NCBI RefSeq assembly: GCF_032854445.1
Contig: NC_088301.1
Span: forward strand, 3,038,001 to 3,102,000
DNA: 64,000 bases
Source: Liolophura sinensis
Lineage: Eukaryota > Mollusca > Polyplacophora > Chitonida > Chitonidae
Direction of reading: 5' to 3'
Of this stretch, positions 34,645-47,150 are shown piece by piece (position 1 is the stretch's first letter; every line of letters starts with the position of its first letter). Both the position numbers and the translations under genes were made by a program. The notes under the pieces were generated by a model. It was not told the DNA's origin. It made no database searches and saw only the letters and a program-made list of their open reading frames with translations.

Positions 34645-35481
34645 TTAATACCCATTAGCAGCTGGGGGCGTCTGCCTGTCCGAGCGTCTTTCCGTATGCC
34701 GACTGCGTTGGCTGCGACGGCCCGCCTCAACACTTGACAGGTATTTCTCTATTGCCTCTGGGCCCATCCGGCAGATTTCTATAGGTGGGTGGATAAGAGG
34801 GTTTCCATCCAGAGTGGAGGAGGTGTAACGGACACCCCAGTCCAGTTTCCGGAGATTTCCAAACCGTCGTGGCAGTTGCTGGATACGGTTGTTTCCCACC
34901 CACAGACAGGTCAACTCTGTCAATGAGCATAGGCTGTCCGGAAGGGAGGTCAGATCATTGTAAAACAGCAACAACGTTACTAGCTGCTTCAGCTCTCCTA
35001 TCTCCTCGGGTAAGTTGACTAAATGGTTGTCGCTCAAGTCCAAGAACTGCAGATTTTTAAGTTGACAGACCTCTTTAGGGAATTCTGTGAAGTCGTTGTT
35101 TGCAATGTGGAGACTCGTTAGATTCTCTAAATCGGCAAACCCAGCTGGAAGGGATGTCAGGTTGTTGTTGCTCAGCGCAAGTCGTTCCAAATTTTTCAGC
35201 AGGCAAATTTGGACTGGAACTTCTAGTAACTCGTTTGTATCCAAACAAAGAACTTTTAAGTTCACCAGTTTGCCAATATTTGGTGGAATTTCAGCTAGTT
35301 TGTAATCAAGACAGGACTGACGTTCCGGGCTTAAATCAAGAACTTCCAAGTCTATCAGATTAAATAAAGAGTTGGGAATATTAGTCAGATCACGGCCACG
35401 AATTTTAAGTTTTCTCATGCCATAGAACAATGGATCGTCACAGTCTATCCTCATCCGAAGCTGCCTCACAGACAGTGCCAT
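34645..35481 (-). CDS. Leucine-rich-repeat protein, 278 aa (LRR paralogue 1)
   Basis: One uninterrupted frame. About eight LRRs run from residue ~22 to ~245, of the LxxLxLxxNxLxxLP type typical of intracellular LRR scaffold proteins (for example LERLALSNNNLTSLP). A conserved closing segment follows (GNPLIHPPIEICRMGPEAIE), and the C-terminal tail is short, basic and polar. No signal peptide or transmembrane helix is seen, so a cytoplasmic binding role is likely. The layout is like small LRRC30-type proteins, but orthology is not established. The ATG at 35481 is the first in the frame; an acceptor (tttcctag) lies about 50 nt upstream, so an earlier exon may add residues. The copy at 43.0 kb is its close paralogue on the opposite strand. 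Partner unknown. Confidence 0.9.
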   Translation of the reverse strand: MALSVRQLRMRIDCDDPLFYGMRKLKIRGRDLTNIPNSLFNLIDLEVLDLSPERQSCLDYKLAEIPPNIGKLVNLKVLCLDTNELLEVPVQICLLKNLERLALSNNNLTSLPAGFADLENLTSLHIANNDFTEFPKEVCQLKNLQFLDLSDNHLVNLPEEIGELKQLVTLLLFYNDLTSLPDSLCSLTELTCLWVGNNRIQQLPRRFGNLRKLDWGVRYTSSTLDGNPLIHPPIEICRMGPEAIEKYLSSVEAGRRSQRSRHTERRSDRQTPPAANGY

Positions 35482-35606
35482 TTCAGCATGTAGGACGTTG
35501 GGCTCTGTGAAACAGCTAGGAAATACCGGGAATCTCTTCCTATAATTCCTTAAAAAATTACCTTCCAGTTAGCTGAAGTCGTTCACAGTGCACGCATGCG
35601 ACTCAC

Positions 35607-35912
35607 CATACCCACTTCAGACTGGAGTTCTTTTAAGACAATATCCTGGGAAATGTCCTGCCCCAATACTTTGTTTTCGGGTAATATTTGCCTGTTCCAG
35701 ACGAGGCGATTGTATCCGAGGGACTGCAGACTGGCTTCCGTGAAATCCACTTTGGAGTCTTTAGGGATAATGTTATAACAGGTTTCGATTTTTAGTTACC
35801 GGCACCATCTGTATAAGCCGATACGCCTCGTTGTCATGGGCTTTAACACGCACATAACAGAGGCCTAATTTAGCAGGATAGTCGAGGCTATACAACGAAT
35901 CCAAACACGTTC
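35607..35912 (-). CDS. Unidentified coding-like exon block upstream of the LRR gene
   Basis: Two open segments on the minus strand look like protein. The first (about 35912-35780) follows an aatctttag acceptor and includes LGLCYVRVKAHDNEAYRLIQ. The second (about 35774-35607) includes DSKVDFTEASLQSLGYNRLV and ends at a donor (ggtatg|gtgagt, or g|gtatgg). They are offset by one base at about 35774-35780; dropping one T there makes one continuous frame of about 100 codons. The block is in the same orientation as the LRR gene, with about 100 bp between its donor and the nearest acceptor before the LRR start, so it may be that gene's 5' exon. No family recognised. It could instead belong to a neighbouring or decaying gene. 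Confidence 0.4.
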
Positions 35913-35919
35913 CTAAAGA

Positions 35920-38900
35920 TTTTCCCTCCCGTTTGTTGTCAATGTTGTATTACGGCACGCTGTTGTAAGCGCAGGTACATAACCAATCGGGTTGTGTACA
36001 CACACAACCGTGTAGACTCATGTTAAATAGCAGAACCCTTACAAACAGCGGTTCTCTTCAGTTGTCGCCACCTTGCCAACTTGAGGCCGTCAAAGACCGC
36101 TTTTGTTGTAAAGATATAAACCTTTTAGTCGGGCGCACAAACAGTTTAAAGAAATAGCAAATCTGGCAGGTCCGTTCGATAGCCTCTGGGCGCCCACCAA
36201 TACAATACACGTCTGGCAATTACCGGTGCAAACAACACACGAGGGACTTTATTTGATAAGAGTGGAGAGTAAATACACAAAAAGGAGGGTCCTAACACTC
36301 TTTTTATCATTCGGCCAGATTCACTTTTATGTGAGCCGAAGTCGGCACACCTGTGTCCTTCATACTGGGCATATCTCAGTCTAAAATGGGACACTCGTTG
36401 TTGGCTCGTCGCCACGATATGACTGGACTTTTGTGGATGTGGCGCTAAGCCATACTTATTCACTCATTAGTTGCTGGATCGAGTGTCAGATGTACTGTTA
36501 ATCCTATAACTTGCCATTTTTCTTTTGCTTACATTTCACATTAACCATATTTTTTTTACCAGTCACCAACTGAACAAAGAAGACAGCAGCATATTACTGG
36601 AAGTGTGCCTCGAGAAAGTGTGACGATTAAAACAGGACGTGTGCGTTGGGTGTGTATCAGGGAAGAATAGTTGAATCACACTTACCCGGTCGTATAGTAT
36701 GCGCAAGACACATTCAAGACCGACGGGAGTAAAATGCGCTGCAATAAAGCAATAAATGTCTTATGATGAGAGAAAACACGCAAACACAGAAGTTATCACC
36801 TATCGAGTAATTCATAGGCTATCGAGATGTATTTAAATTTGACCAAATACATAATCTAATGGCAGTACAACTGGCTAACAACGTGTCTTCATGTTAATAT
36901 TGGCAATACCAACATATCTAAGTTCTGACAATGACAACACATCAAAGTTCTGGCAAAGGCAACACATATTGTTTGTCAGTTGTTCAGGCTTCACATGTGT
37001 CGTTTACCTCTTTGTGTCTTTACGATCACATTATGGCCTCCGTTATGTGTTTTAATCGTTCATCTCAAGGCAACAATGCCGCCCTCACGGTCGTAGAAAA
37101 CACACTAAAATACCACTGAGACCCAGCGGGTGAGACTCCCGCTCTGTGATAACAAGTCCAAACACAATCCCAGTAAAATGAAACCTAAACTCACCTCAGT
37201 AGTCTCAAAGTTTAGTTTCTACCACGCGTTATGTAAACAGATAACGTCAATCTGTCTGTCAATTCTAAGTTAGACCGAGATGTCCTTTGTGTATTTTACA
37301 TTGTAAAGTTATTAATTCATTGGTCATATTGACAGCTCACAAAAGGAGAAGAGTTAGTTGCATTTTTTTGCATGCCGTAAACAAACAGACACGTAGTTGT
37401 AATCCATGATTGCATACTCATCCTGTGGGATTTCATAAATATTTTTCAAAATTTCAGTTTTTCATCTGAACACAAGATACATGTATGCCTAACCGTTACA
37501 TTATATGGACTGATTCAAACTGAAAGCGCTTTCCTGTTACCTATCCTCGCACCAAGTGCCTTCAAAATGCATGCATTTATTTATCTAATTGTTGCTGTGC
37601 TAAAATGATATATAACACGTTAAAAGCTGTAGAAATATGGGTGCCTATATCTTAACATGTTGCTTTTGTACACTATTTGCGTCTTGCAATGTAATGTAAG
37701 AATACCATACTTTTAACATATATAATGCGGAAGGCAACACATCATAGTGTTCATTTGACACACATGTAAGATGGTGTTATCTTACAACAGTTTTTAATCC
37801 TTCTGTAAAATGTAAAAGTTTAAACACAAATATTAACCTAATGTTATACATATTTTCCAAAAGTCGATAAAAAATTGTGGATTATCATTATGAAAAGTCA
37901 TATTTTAGATTTGAGTTTTAAGACAGTGCGCAATGTCGTGCTCACACATATAACTGCGGTCGTTATTTATGAGTGAAGGAAACCAGAGTTAGACACAGAC
38001 CTATATCCAGGTACACGTACCCGGCAAACCCCTCGACTCAAAACCGCAACCGAAACAGCGAGAGCTGGATTTGAACGTGTGACCTCGGAGGTTGTAACAG
38101 CGACCCAGCAACCTGAGCCGACGAGTCCCTGCTTCCTATTGGTTTTGAATCTATACAACGATAATAGTCAATAAGACCAAGCATTAACGGCTTATGTCAC
38201 CCATTCTGCACAACAATGAAATAACGATCAATACATCGAAATAGTGACGGAGAATTTCGTCCATCAGTGGTCGGTAATCAATTTATGTACATTTCTGAGC
38301 AGTCACTTAATCTATTAACCTGATATCTGAATTTCTGTTTTGCCAGTGAGGACACAGTCGTACGGAAAAAAACGGACGCGAGGAAAACATCTTTGCCATG
38401 AGATAGATCGTATAGATTGTGACTTTAGCGAACTGCGCTTTGAGTCGACGTGGAGTACAAGTATAGCTTAGATACATCAGCAACCTTGTCCTGAGTCCTG
38501 GTCCCCACCATGCAACCTACTGCTCATTTCTGTACGACTGTTCATTTACTTACATAATGATTTAAATCATGCTATATAAATCAAGTTTGGCCTGTTAATC
38601 TCTCTTGTGTGGCCTATGTGCGTAAACCACACCCGTTACCCTACAAATGCTCATAGCCAAATTAAGTACATGTATTAGTCGAGACCTTTAAGGCTTTTGT
38701 CCTCGTACCATAAATCATTTAGGTTCATGCCAGCAGGGTTAGATTCAAATAAAGCGCTCCGATAAGCGATGCTATATTTACACATATTCTGTCTTTACTG
38801 AAGCCGCTGAAAAACAAAATCGATCAAGTTACCTTATAAAGCAATTGACTCAGTTGGCTTAAACTGATGGCATTAAGACATCACAAAGCCTCAACACTGA

Positions 38901-39029
38901 AGTGACGATTTAATCTGTACAAGTAAAGTATCTAATAACTTGTACATTAATGAACGAAAGACTTCTTCAACCGTTTTCTTCTATATTCTACCTTGCAAAA
39001 TGTGTACTGAAGTCTTACTTTTACAGTGG
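35920..39029. other. Non-coding stretch with one SINE relic
   Basis: No gene supported. 37,960-38,110 is a second-subfamily SINE relic in reverse orientation (gtgaaggaaaccagagttag, gcgagagctggatttgaacg). The rest is AT-rich with only short frames. Confidence 0.45.
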
Positions 39030-39288
39030 ACCTGGGGGCCCCCGTGGCTCAGTTGGCTAGCGCGCCAGGGCAGGGTAATGACGTAGGAGCCTCTCACCAA
39101 TGCGGTCGCTATGAGTTCAAGTCCCGCTTATGCTGGCTTCCTCTCCGGCCGTACGTGGGAAGATCTGCCAGCAACCTGTGGAAGGTCGTGGGTTTCTCTG
39201 CCCGGTTAAACCCACCATAATTCTGGCCGCCGTCGTATAAGTGAAATATTCTTGAGTAAGGCGTAAAACACCAATCAAATAAATGAAT
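39030..39288 (+). repeat. Full-length tRNA-derived SINE, family 1 (reference copy)
   Basis: The head reads cgtggctcagttggctagcg (A-box-like) and gctatgagttcaagtcccgc (B-box-like), as in a tRNA gene. The body is ctggcttcctctccggccgt, gccgccgtcgtataagtgaa and attcttgagtaaggcgtaaa. The tail is caccaatcaaataaatgaat. The flanks cagtggacctg and cagtgggcctg form an 11-bp target-site duplication with one mismatch. SINEs of this type use LINE machinery supplied in trans. Confidence 0.93.
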
Positions 39289-42200
39289 GCAGTGGGCCTG
39301 ATTGTATTACCGTGGAGGTCTGTCCTAATCTTATCTATTATGTACACATACCCATAAGTCAGATAGTTGCTTCGAGCGGTGCCTCAGTACGCATGTGCGT
39401 AACGTGTCACATTTGGGATAAGCAAAAGCACGTACTGAATTATCCCAGTCGTACAGCATTACAGTCTTCGGCGACAGCGCAGAATTCAGCTTCTATCCAA
39501 TTTGTTGAAATATATTTTCTAAATTTTCGACTTGAAACTGTCCTCGAACTCTCAGATGTCACAATGAGTGGAACGAAATACACGGATTTTGATGAATCAT
39601 GTGCAACTGCCTGAGATCATAATGCTTTAACATGGTTATGTGGATCTGCATGTCCCGCATCAATGAAATCTGGATCATGCGCACAAGCTATTCGTCTTGC
39701 CCATATGAGTGTGCGGAAAGAGTTGGCGCTATCAGAATACAGGAACGAGTGTACTTTGCTCTACCTACGTGTAAAAGAGTCTGATGCACCCCTGTTAGGG
39801 AAATGTGACGGTGAAATCCTTGGTATCAACACGTTTAGCTCGCTTTCGACTGTTTCTATTTCCCCGACATGCATCCAACACTGTGACATGGCGCTTGCCC
39901 GGTTTGACAGTAATGACGACTTGACCGATAGCCTGTTGCCACAGTCTAGTTTCTTAAATTTCTGAGAATGCAACTAGAAGAAAGACAAAAAGAGTGCCAT
40001 CGAAACATCTAGGCTTTACCAGCATTTCTCTGCGTTTGTTTTTCAGTGGAACAATTAATTCTTATTAAAGGCATCTTAGAAAGTTTGAAGGAAATTTCAT
40101 AAATCTTCGCTACGATTAGGCAATTTGAGAAAGGTTATAACCCAGGCTGAAACTCGCCTCTGTCACCAAAGAACGCCCTGTAGATCAAACCGTGCATTCG
40201 TAAGTTTCAAAATTCGTTTGGTCATGTGTCTGTTGCTTGTCAGAGATGATAATGCGATGGCCACGAAGTCCATCATTATGACACCTAGGTTAAGGCTTGA
40301 ATTCTGTCAGTCGGTAGGACAAATCGCGCCGTCTGAACGCGACTTTACCTTTACCAACAGTTGTATTAATGTTGTTTTATTGATTTATTTAAGATCAGTT
40401 TTCTTTTAAGAAGAATTTTTTATTTACATATGACAGCGGAACTCAGGACTGCCCGAAATAAACTACAGCCGAAACAGCGACAGCTGGAATCGAACACACG
40501 GACCCATTTGTCAAGGGCTTCTAGTCACAGCGAGTCATGAGCGTATGTCAGTAGTGTGTACAAATAAAAATTGTTGTAAATATTCCTTTTTTGTCGGAAT
40601 CTTAGCTGAATGATCGTCGTATAACATAAATGAGGTAATATCACCGGAGACGAGTTTTTGAACGTTTAGTCCACGTTTTCTTGAATAACGATTTTGCTGA
40701 CTGTCCAAGACTATCCGACTCAGGAAAGGACATTCATAATCCCCAGAACAACTGACATATTTTACATAACAGTTTCCCTAGAGATTATGATTGTTCTTTG
40801 TTAGAATACACATACTCTACATATAAAGTTATTGATAGTCTGCTATACAATAGTCGTGTATTATCTGCATTGTATGAAATGCCTGTACATGTTTGTAAAA
40901 TATTTACATACGATGGGGAAAATGATTGTATGCTTTACAAAGATAAACTATGTACGACTACCGTAAGAATTACCTGTTGCAGCCATAGATTATTGGCTTA
41001 GATGTGCTGTAGCAGTACTTGCTCTCATTTTAGCTTTTAGCTATAACTTTACATCACGTTCGTGAAGCTAACGAGACGATCTTTCACAGCTCCTTCGTTA
41101 TACACGTTCACGCCTTGCTGTAAATTAACATTACATTTAGTGGAGCTTTATTTACTTCGGCTGCAAAACGAATAAAAAAGAGCTGAGTGCTTCCATAATA
41201 CGTTGCAAATAATGTAAATACGTTCAAAGTGTTCCGACAAATACATGTGAACATCCGACCTGTGGAAACTGCCCATGTGACAAACGGTGTATCGATCACA
41301 CTATATGTTTCGATCTCATAATTATAACCCTGTCATCGGAGACGGTTTCACCCGGATATTAAAAATCTGTAGCGGTAAATGAATAGCCACAATTGTATGC
41401 AGGGTGTGCCCTGTGTATAGACATGTCTGTAGTGGCAACCGGATAGATACCATAGAAAGTCTAACAGACCCGTTACATATTGATCAACACACAAGAAAAA
41501 CGTCCCAATGACCTAAATAGGGTTACAAGCACACCAGCGACGTGTAAAGAGAGAAGCAGATATCGTGTGATAAGTGTTCAGCATAGCGTTTTGGACTCCT
41601 ATATTCACGCAAAATGTACGTTCTTCGTGCACAACCTGTGGACTGGCTCTGTACATTAGCCTTGTAGAGGAACCATGTTGACGAAGGCCTGTATCTCTTT
41701 TTAATACAATTGTCAAGTAGATGATTAACTTATCTGAACCAATCGGAATTGTCACGAGTTGATTTGAGCCGAGAATATGAGGCTATAATCACTTAGGTAC
41801 ATGTACAGTGAGGCCTGTACCTCGTGACAACACGGAAATGGTGTTATTGGAGAAATGTTTGTGAATATTTTAACTGGTTCCAGGAAACAAATCAGGTCAG
41901 GACGCTAAAGCTGTGATGAAATGACCCGGGAGAACCTATCTAACCTACTCTACTCAGAAAGAGGAAGGACTGGCCTATTGCTGAGACAGTACCTATGCAC
42001 ATGTGGCCACGGCATTTTACACATTGCAACCGTTTCACCTTAACAGCTGACGTGATTTATTTCAGAATTCAGAGAAAGACTGTTCCTCAGTTGCTGGACG
42101 TAGTAAACCCATTATCACCCAAGGATTGTCCTGGTAACTGGCAATATCAGCAGTAGTCGTTGCTCACCTAAAAACGGACACCATTATATACGACGATGTG

Positions 42201-43019
42201 CTGAAGCTATCAATCAGAACAATGAATGAATCATACGTTTCTGATATATTCGCCGGTGTGGTGATTTGAAGAACCGCGGATGAACCACAGTAAGATCGCA
42301 CCCAATGCAAAGAGCTGTTCGCCCAGTGGAGATTTTCTTGGCCAAAGCATGGACATATAGTGGCATGAGTGTATAGTATTTGTGATTATTCCTTGTGCGC
42401 CTTCGAAACCGTCCGGGTTTGTCGTGTTTTATGACAGTGCCACTGATGAACGACTGCAGCCATATAGCAGAACAATCCGTCTGGGAGATTTAGAGATAGT
42501 ACAACTGTAGCAATCATTTCATGTGGTGTAGCTGTTAGAATCACTAGTTATTATTGGTAGAATTGGTTGAATTACTGTCTGTGGTACAGTCGTTATTTAC
42601 TTTTAGCCATGTAATTATTTGCTTTAGCCTGATTATTGCCTGTGGTAAAATTGATGGCTGTTGCATCACGTGTACTGCTTGTAGCACATGTATACATGCA
42701 CCGTGTATCAACTCAAATAAGATACCATTCACATAGGAACATACATCTACAGCATTCATTTCGGATATAGTCTGTGTGTATATTGCCAACGTTAAGCTTA
42801 ATGTGTTAAGCTTAAGAAATAAATGAGTACAGTTTCCAGTCCAAATTGATGATAAGGCAAATATCCAGCCGGGTCATACATCCTGAGTAATTGCATGGGT
42901 CTTACCAACAGCGGATATTTATCTTCCCATCTAAACGACGGAGGGCAACATTGAACAGAGAACCCAGTTCAGGTGTATTTGATTGCCGCCGACATCTTCG
43001 CTGTTTATACTACAGATCC
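39289..43019. other. Intergenic between the two LRR genes
   Basis: Frames of 95-100 codons at 39312-39614, 39663-39965 and 40125-40409 (plus) were read and show no domain or convincing splice sites. A SINE relic (ccgaaacagcgacagctgga) is at about 40,430-40,510. No other feature was recognised. The promoter of the plus-strand LRR gene should lie at the right end. Confidence 0.35.
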
Positions 43020-43874
43020 ATGATGCAAGGATCTCCGAGACACGTGGTTTCTCAGGGGCAATTCCGAATGCTGCTACAGCGAGATGACAGGTTCTTCCCT
43101 GGTATGAACAAGATTAAAATCAAAGGTAAAGATCTGACAAATATACCCCCGTCGTTGTTCACCCTGGCAAGGGTGGAGGTGTTAGAATTAACACCCGAGA
43201 GAGAATCCTGTCTTGATTTCAAGCTGCCTCTGGTCCCAGCAGCAATCGGTAAGCTTGTGAATTTAAAGGTTGTTTGTCTCGATACAAACGAATTACTGGA
43301 AGTTCCGCCGGAAATGTGCTTGCTGAAAAATTTGGAACGCTTGGCGTTGAGTAATAACAACCTGACATCACTACCGGTTGGAATATCCGAGCTACGGAAA
43401 CTTGCCAGCCTTCATGTGGCAAATAACGACTTCAGGGATTTTCCTCTCCAAGTGTGTAAACTGGAAAACTTGGAGTTTCTGGACTTCAGTGACAATCAGT
43501 TGATCAGTTTACCCGAGGAGATTGGAGAACTGAAGCAGCTAGTGACCTTGCTTGTGTGTTACAATGACCTGACATCTCTCCCGGACACTCTATGCTCTCT
43601 GACAGAGTTGACCTGTCTTTGGTTGGGGAACAACCGTATCCAGCAACTCCCAAGACGGTTTGGAAACCTCCGTAAACTGGACTGGGGTGTCCGCTACACC
43701 TCGTCTACTCTGGAGGGTAATCCACTCATTCACCCTCCCTTGGAAATCTGCCGAATGGGACCGGAGGCGATAGAGAAATACCTGTCCAGTACTGAGACAG
43801 GTGGGCGAAACCAACGTCTTCGACAAACCAACAGAAAACCGAAAAGTAAAGGGACACAGGATTTAGTCCCCTGA
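43020..43874 (+). CDS. Leucine-rich-repeat protein, 284 aa (LRR paralogue 2)
   Basis: One uninterrupted frame. The LRR region and closing segment match paralogue 1 along their whole length: identical LCSLTELTCLW and NNRIQQLPRRFGNLRKLDWG, and GNPLIHPPLEICRMGPEAIE with one change. The C-terminal tail differs and is basic (RKPKSKGTQDLVP). I chose the ATG at 43020 because similarity to paralogue 1 starts about 15 residues later, and because tactacag, a plausible acceptor, ends 4 nt before it. The frame is open further up to an ATG at 42891, which would give 327 residues, but those extra residues have no counterpart in paralogue 1. No signal peptide is seen; a cytoplasmic scaffold role is inferred from the family. 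An attaaa polyadenylation-type signal is at about 43,974. Confidence 0.9.
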   Translation: MMQGSPRHVVSQGQFRMLLQRDDRFFPGMNKIKIKGKDLTNIPPSLFTLARVEVLELTPERESCLDFKLPLVPAAIGKLVNLKVVCLDTNELLEVPPEMCLLKNLERLALSNNNLTSLPVGISELRKLASLHVANNDFRDFPLQVCKLENLEFLDFSDNQLISLPEEIGELKQLVTLLVCYNDLTSLPDTLCSLTELTCLWLGNNRIQQLPRRFGNLRKLDWGVRYTSSTLEGNPLIHPPLEICRMGPEAIEKYLSSTETGGRNQRLRQTNRKPKSKGTQDLVP

Positions 43875-44380
43875 ATTAAGGAATGAAGTTGGGTGAAAAT
43901 AACTGAATCAAGCTCAAGAGTGGAAAGATGTCATGGTGGGATCAAACTGGTCGTTGCAAAAGATCAGTGATGATTAAAGGTTTAATTCTGGGATAAGGAT
44001 TGTGTGATACTGTTTTACAAAGTTGCCGCAGTGTTGTTGCCAAATCCATTTTCCACTGTGACGTTTACGTCTCCACTATGTCTTGGACGTAAAGCCAAGC
44101 GCGACTTGTAAAACGGATACATGAACACGTCAAGCTATGTTGTATATCGTTTTGTGACAACCACTAGGGTATATATTTTCTTTTGTTCTTGAAATCGTTC
44201 TAGTTTTATCCATCCTAGACTCTTAAAGAATACGTAGGTTATAACAGGGTGGCAGATCTGTGTCGTGAGCATAACACACATTTCTCCATGGCTTAATGCT
44301 TGCTCACTAGAGAAATCCCATTGGTATATGAATTGCGCATATATGGATGAATCAACAGCACAGTGTACATGGAAACATCA
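43875..44380. other. 3' flank of LRR paralogue 2
   Basis: No frame or repeat of note. The 3' UTR of the LRR gene presumably ends near the attaaa at about 43,974. Confidence 0.3.
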
Positions 44381-44384
44381 ATTT

Positions 44385-44640
44385 GGCCACATACACGTAG
44401 CTTGTGTTGAATTCTGGCCACATACATGTAGCTTGTGTTGAATTCTGGTCACATATATGTAACTTCTGTTGAATTCGGGCCACATACATGTAGCGTCTAT
44501 TGCATTTTGGCCACATAAGGTACCGGTAGCTTCTGTTGAATTCTGGCCACATACATGTAGCGTCTGTTGACTTCGGGTCACATACATGTAGCATCTGTTG
44601 AATTCTGGCCACGTAAATGTAGTTTCTGCTGAATTCTGAC
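44385..44640. repeat. 31-bp tandem repeat, about 8 copies
   Basis: The unit is tggccacatacatgtagctt plus gtgttgaattc. Copies carry scattered substitutions and a few indels. Confidence 0.92.
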
Positions 44641-44898
44641 CATAAATGTTGCAAACTGGGAAATAGTTGTATAAACCTATCTCTGGTGCATTTTTATCTC
44701 AGCTGTACATATAAGCACATTGACAGTATAGCCACTGTTGTTAGATATTCATACATGTATGAAAGATATTAATAAACTGGATATTCCACAAAACATTCTG
44801 TCAATATGTATAGCATACTGGATGATTCTTGTAAAACATGATTGTAATTTAAGCAACCTGAAAATGTTTAATGGGATGTCCTTGACAAAACCAGTTTC

Positions 44899-44975
44899 GG
44901 AATTAAACCTGTGGCGTAGATTGAAGTCGTCGTAATAATTAAACCTGTGGCGTAGATTGAAGTCGTCGTAATAAT
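44899..44975. repeat. 35-bp exact tandem duplication
   Basis: attaaacctgtggcgtagat plus tgaagtcgtcgtaat occurs twice in succession without a mismatch. Confidence 0.95.
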
Positions 44976-46654
44976 GAAGCCTGTGTTCTTGAATCTTATA
45001 TATATACCGGTATGGTTATTCTTGAATCTTTCAAGTAGTTTAATTAATACAACTCATTCAGCTTACCAAGAATCTGGGATAATGCATAGTTTAATCATGA
45101 AACATGGATGCCGATGACAGAAGTCCAAACTGGGCTGGCATGCAGATGAGCGTCATCGGCGTAACCATTTTCACAATAAAAATAATTCTACTTCACAAGA
45201 TACAATATAGATTTTAGCCATGGAACACGCGCATCTATTTATTCACATTGGTCGCAGTCGGTATAACGATTTCCTTACAGGAATGACAGCAAAGAGAGCT
45301 GGGCGTCACTCTGCGGATATCCGCTTCCCGTACTGAGGGTGCTATTTTATACACAAGGAGAAGTCAGTAGAAACATTTTATGATGCCCATTTTAATCGAA
45401 AAGTAAAAAGTAAAGCCAAACTGTATTTATGTTTCATAGGGAAACGAATAGGCCTATTTTTACGGGCTCACTCATAGCATCATGAAGCCCCGTACATGTA
45501 TTTTGAACCATGTCATCACAATAAATTTACAAAACATCTCGAAAATAAAGCTTATTTGGCCATAAACGAACGCCTTCCCTCGGGCCCCAAATTCACTGGC
45601 TCACAAGTAACATAACTGCTATGGGGTCTGTGTATATGACCGAAATGCAATAAAATCCCGTAATGTAATAATTATTACACTGTGGGTAGCATTCGTAGGG
45701 CAACATAATTTCATAACGAGTTTAATAATTATTACATTATGGGTAATCTTTACGGAGTGCATTATGACCATTAATAAATACATGTGTGTGTAACACTATG
45801 GCTATAAGCCTGACCCAAACACGTTTTTTGACCTTTGGCATCGAGGTGCCCGTAACTTGATATATTTGCATTCAATCGGAATTTCAACCATATTTTTGTG
45901 CCCGAACTTATCAAGGAGGACAGGCGTTAAATGACCGAGATAACAAGAAGAGACTCTTATTAATTTGTAGACGGAAGTCTGTTTACACAAATATGTATCT
46001 GTGGAAGTAAATAAATGTTAATGGGAACAGAATTACTGGCAATGGTGAAATACAACATAATTATTGACAGTGCTACCCGTAAGGTACCAATCTGTTACAC
46101 TGCATCATGGGTAGCAAGTATTACCAACCACAGGTACACGTACTTGTCAACTGAAGTGCTGCCGCCACTAAGGTACGAGACAAGACACCCAACCCAGTCA
46201 CAATATGCTGATACCAGGTCAACCAGTCATGTTTCCTTGCACAATGAGGTGTGCAGAGGAGTTGTTGAAAAGTATTCCCAATGGGACGTACTAGTATTCC
46301 ACGTTGGCGGTCTCGAAGACGGTCACCAGTCGCTACTTTTGGGTGCTCTTCCCCAGTTCCAATACCCTTGTTATCTCCCTTGACCTGAGAACGTACTGTC
46401 TTTATAGTAACGGTAACGTGAATCAAAGAGAGGAGTAAAATACACGACTTTTTCTGTGTACGTTGAAAGCCATCCATATGCACTTCCCGATACCTTGTAT
46501 TTCGGTCAGTCATAGAAACTAAAGCTTTCCACACACAAAACCGAAACGCATTTAAAAAACAGTTTTAGTTACCGGTATCGAGGAATATGTGTAGGCCTAA
46601 ATTCTTCAACCGTTACGATCACGCTGTGACCAAACAACTCTCGGTGCCATGCAA
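44976..46654. other. Non-coding stretch with SINE-like relics
   Basis: 45,660-45,745 holds two similar segments (taataattattacac/att followed by gtgggta/atgggta). 46,100-46,390 resembles a degraded tRNA-SINE (acccaacccagtcacaatat, accaggtcaaccagtcatgt), related to the copy at 46.7 kb. No gene is supported; the 122- and 137-codon frames here overlap the relic. Confidence 0.45.
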
Positions 46655-47010
46655 GAGTGTAAGTGCTTGCTTGGGGTTTAACGTGCTATGACAACGAAGG
46701 AGTTCTTAGAGTGCATGTAATGTGTCTCCTTCTTGCAGCACGGATTTGTTAACATATTCTCATTACAGGCTAATCTTAAAATCTGAACTTAATATGGAAC
46801 CGATTGCATATCGTAACAGGATTTCCACCGCTCTTTTATTTAGTGCTGCTTCACTGAGTAAGCCGGCCCACCAGAGCCATTACACTGATACGGTCAACCA
46901 GTCGTTGCACTATCCCGTATAGTTACGCTAAGTCACAACTCCCTCCATTAAGGTCTTTGGTGAGACCCAGGATTGGTCCTGAATCTACCGCTCCCGAAGC
47001 GGACGCTCTA
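46655..47010 (-). repeat. SINE family 2 copy
   Basis: On the plus strand it reads cttgcttggggtttaacgtg, accgctcttttatttagtgc, gtcaaccagtcgttgcacta and cgctcccgaagcggacgctc. This matches the reverse complement of a tRNA-headed SINE, seen better preserved at 59.8 kb. A further tail fragment (cgtcgtcatatgactgaaaa) in plus orientation is at about 47,121-47,150. Confidence 0.8.
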
Positions 47011-47150
47011 CCTTCAGGGCCGGTATCATGCAAGAGGCATGATATACTTCAGATGCGACAGCATTTTCGCAACATGGACTCGCATTGACACAGGAAAAGA
47101 CAATAGGCCTATATGTACGCCTCGTCGTCATATGACTGAAAAATTGTTAT

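Noticed and set aside
39030-39110. True tRNA gene
   Set aside because: The A- and B-box-like motifs are those of a SINE head: the sequence runs into a standard SINE body and tail with a target-site duplication, and a proper cloverleaf is not evident.
39663-39965. 100-codon plus-strand frame
   Set aside because: No start context, splice sites or domain, and the opposite strand is also open for 70 codons.
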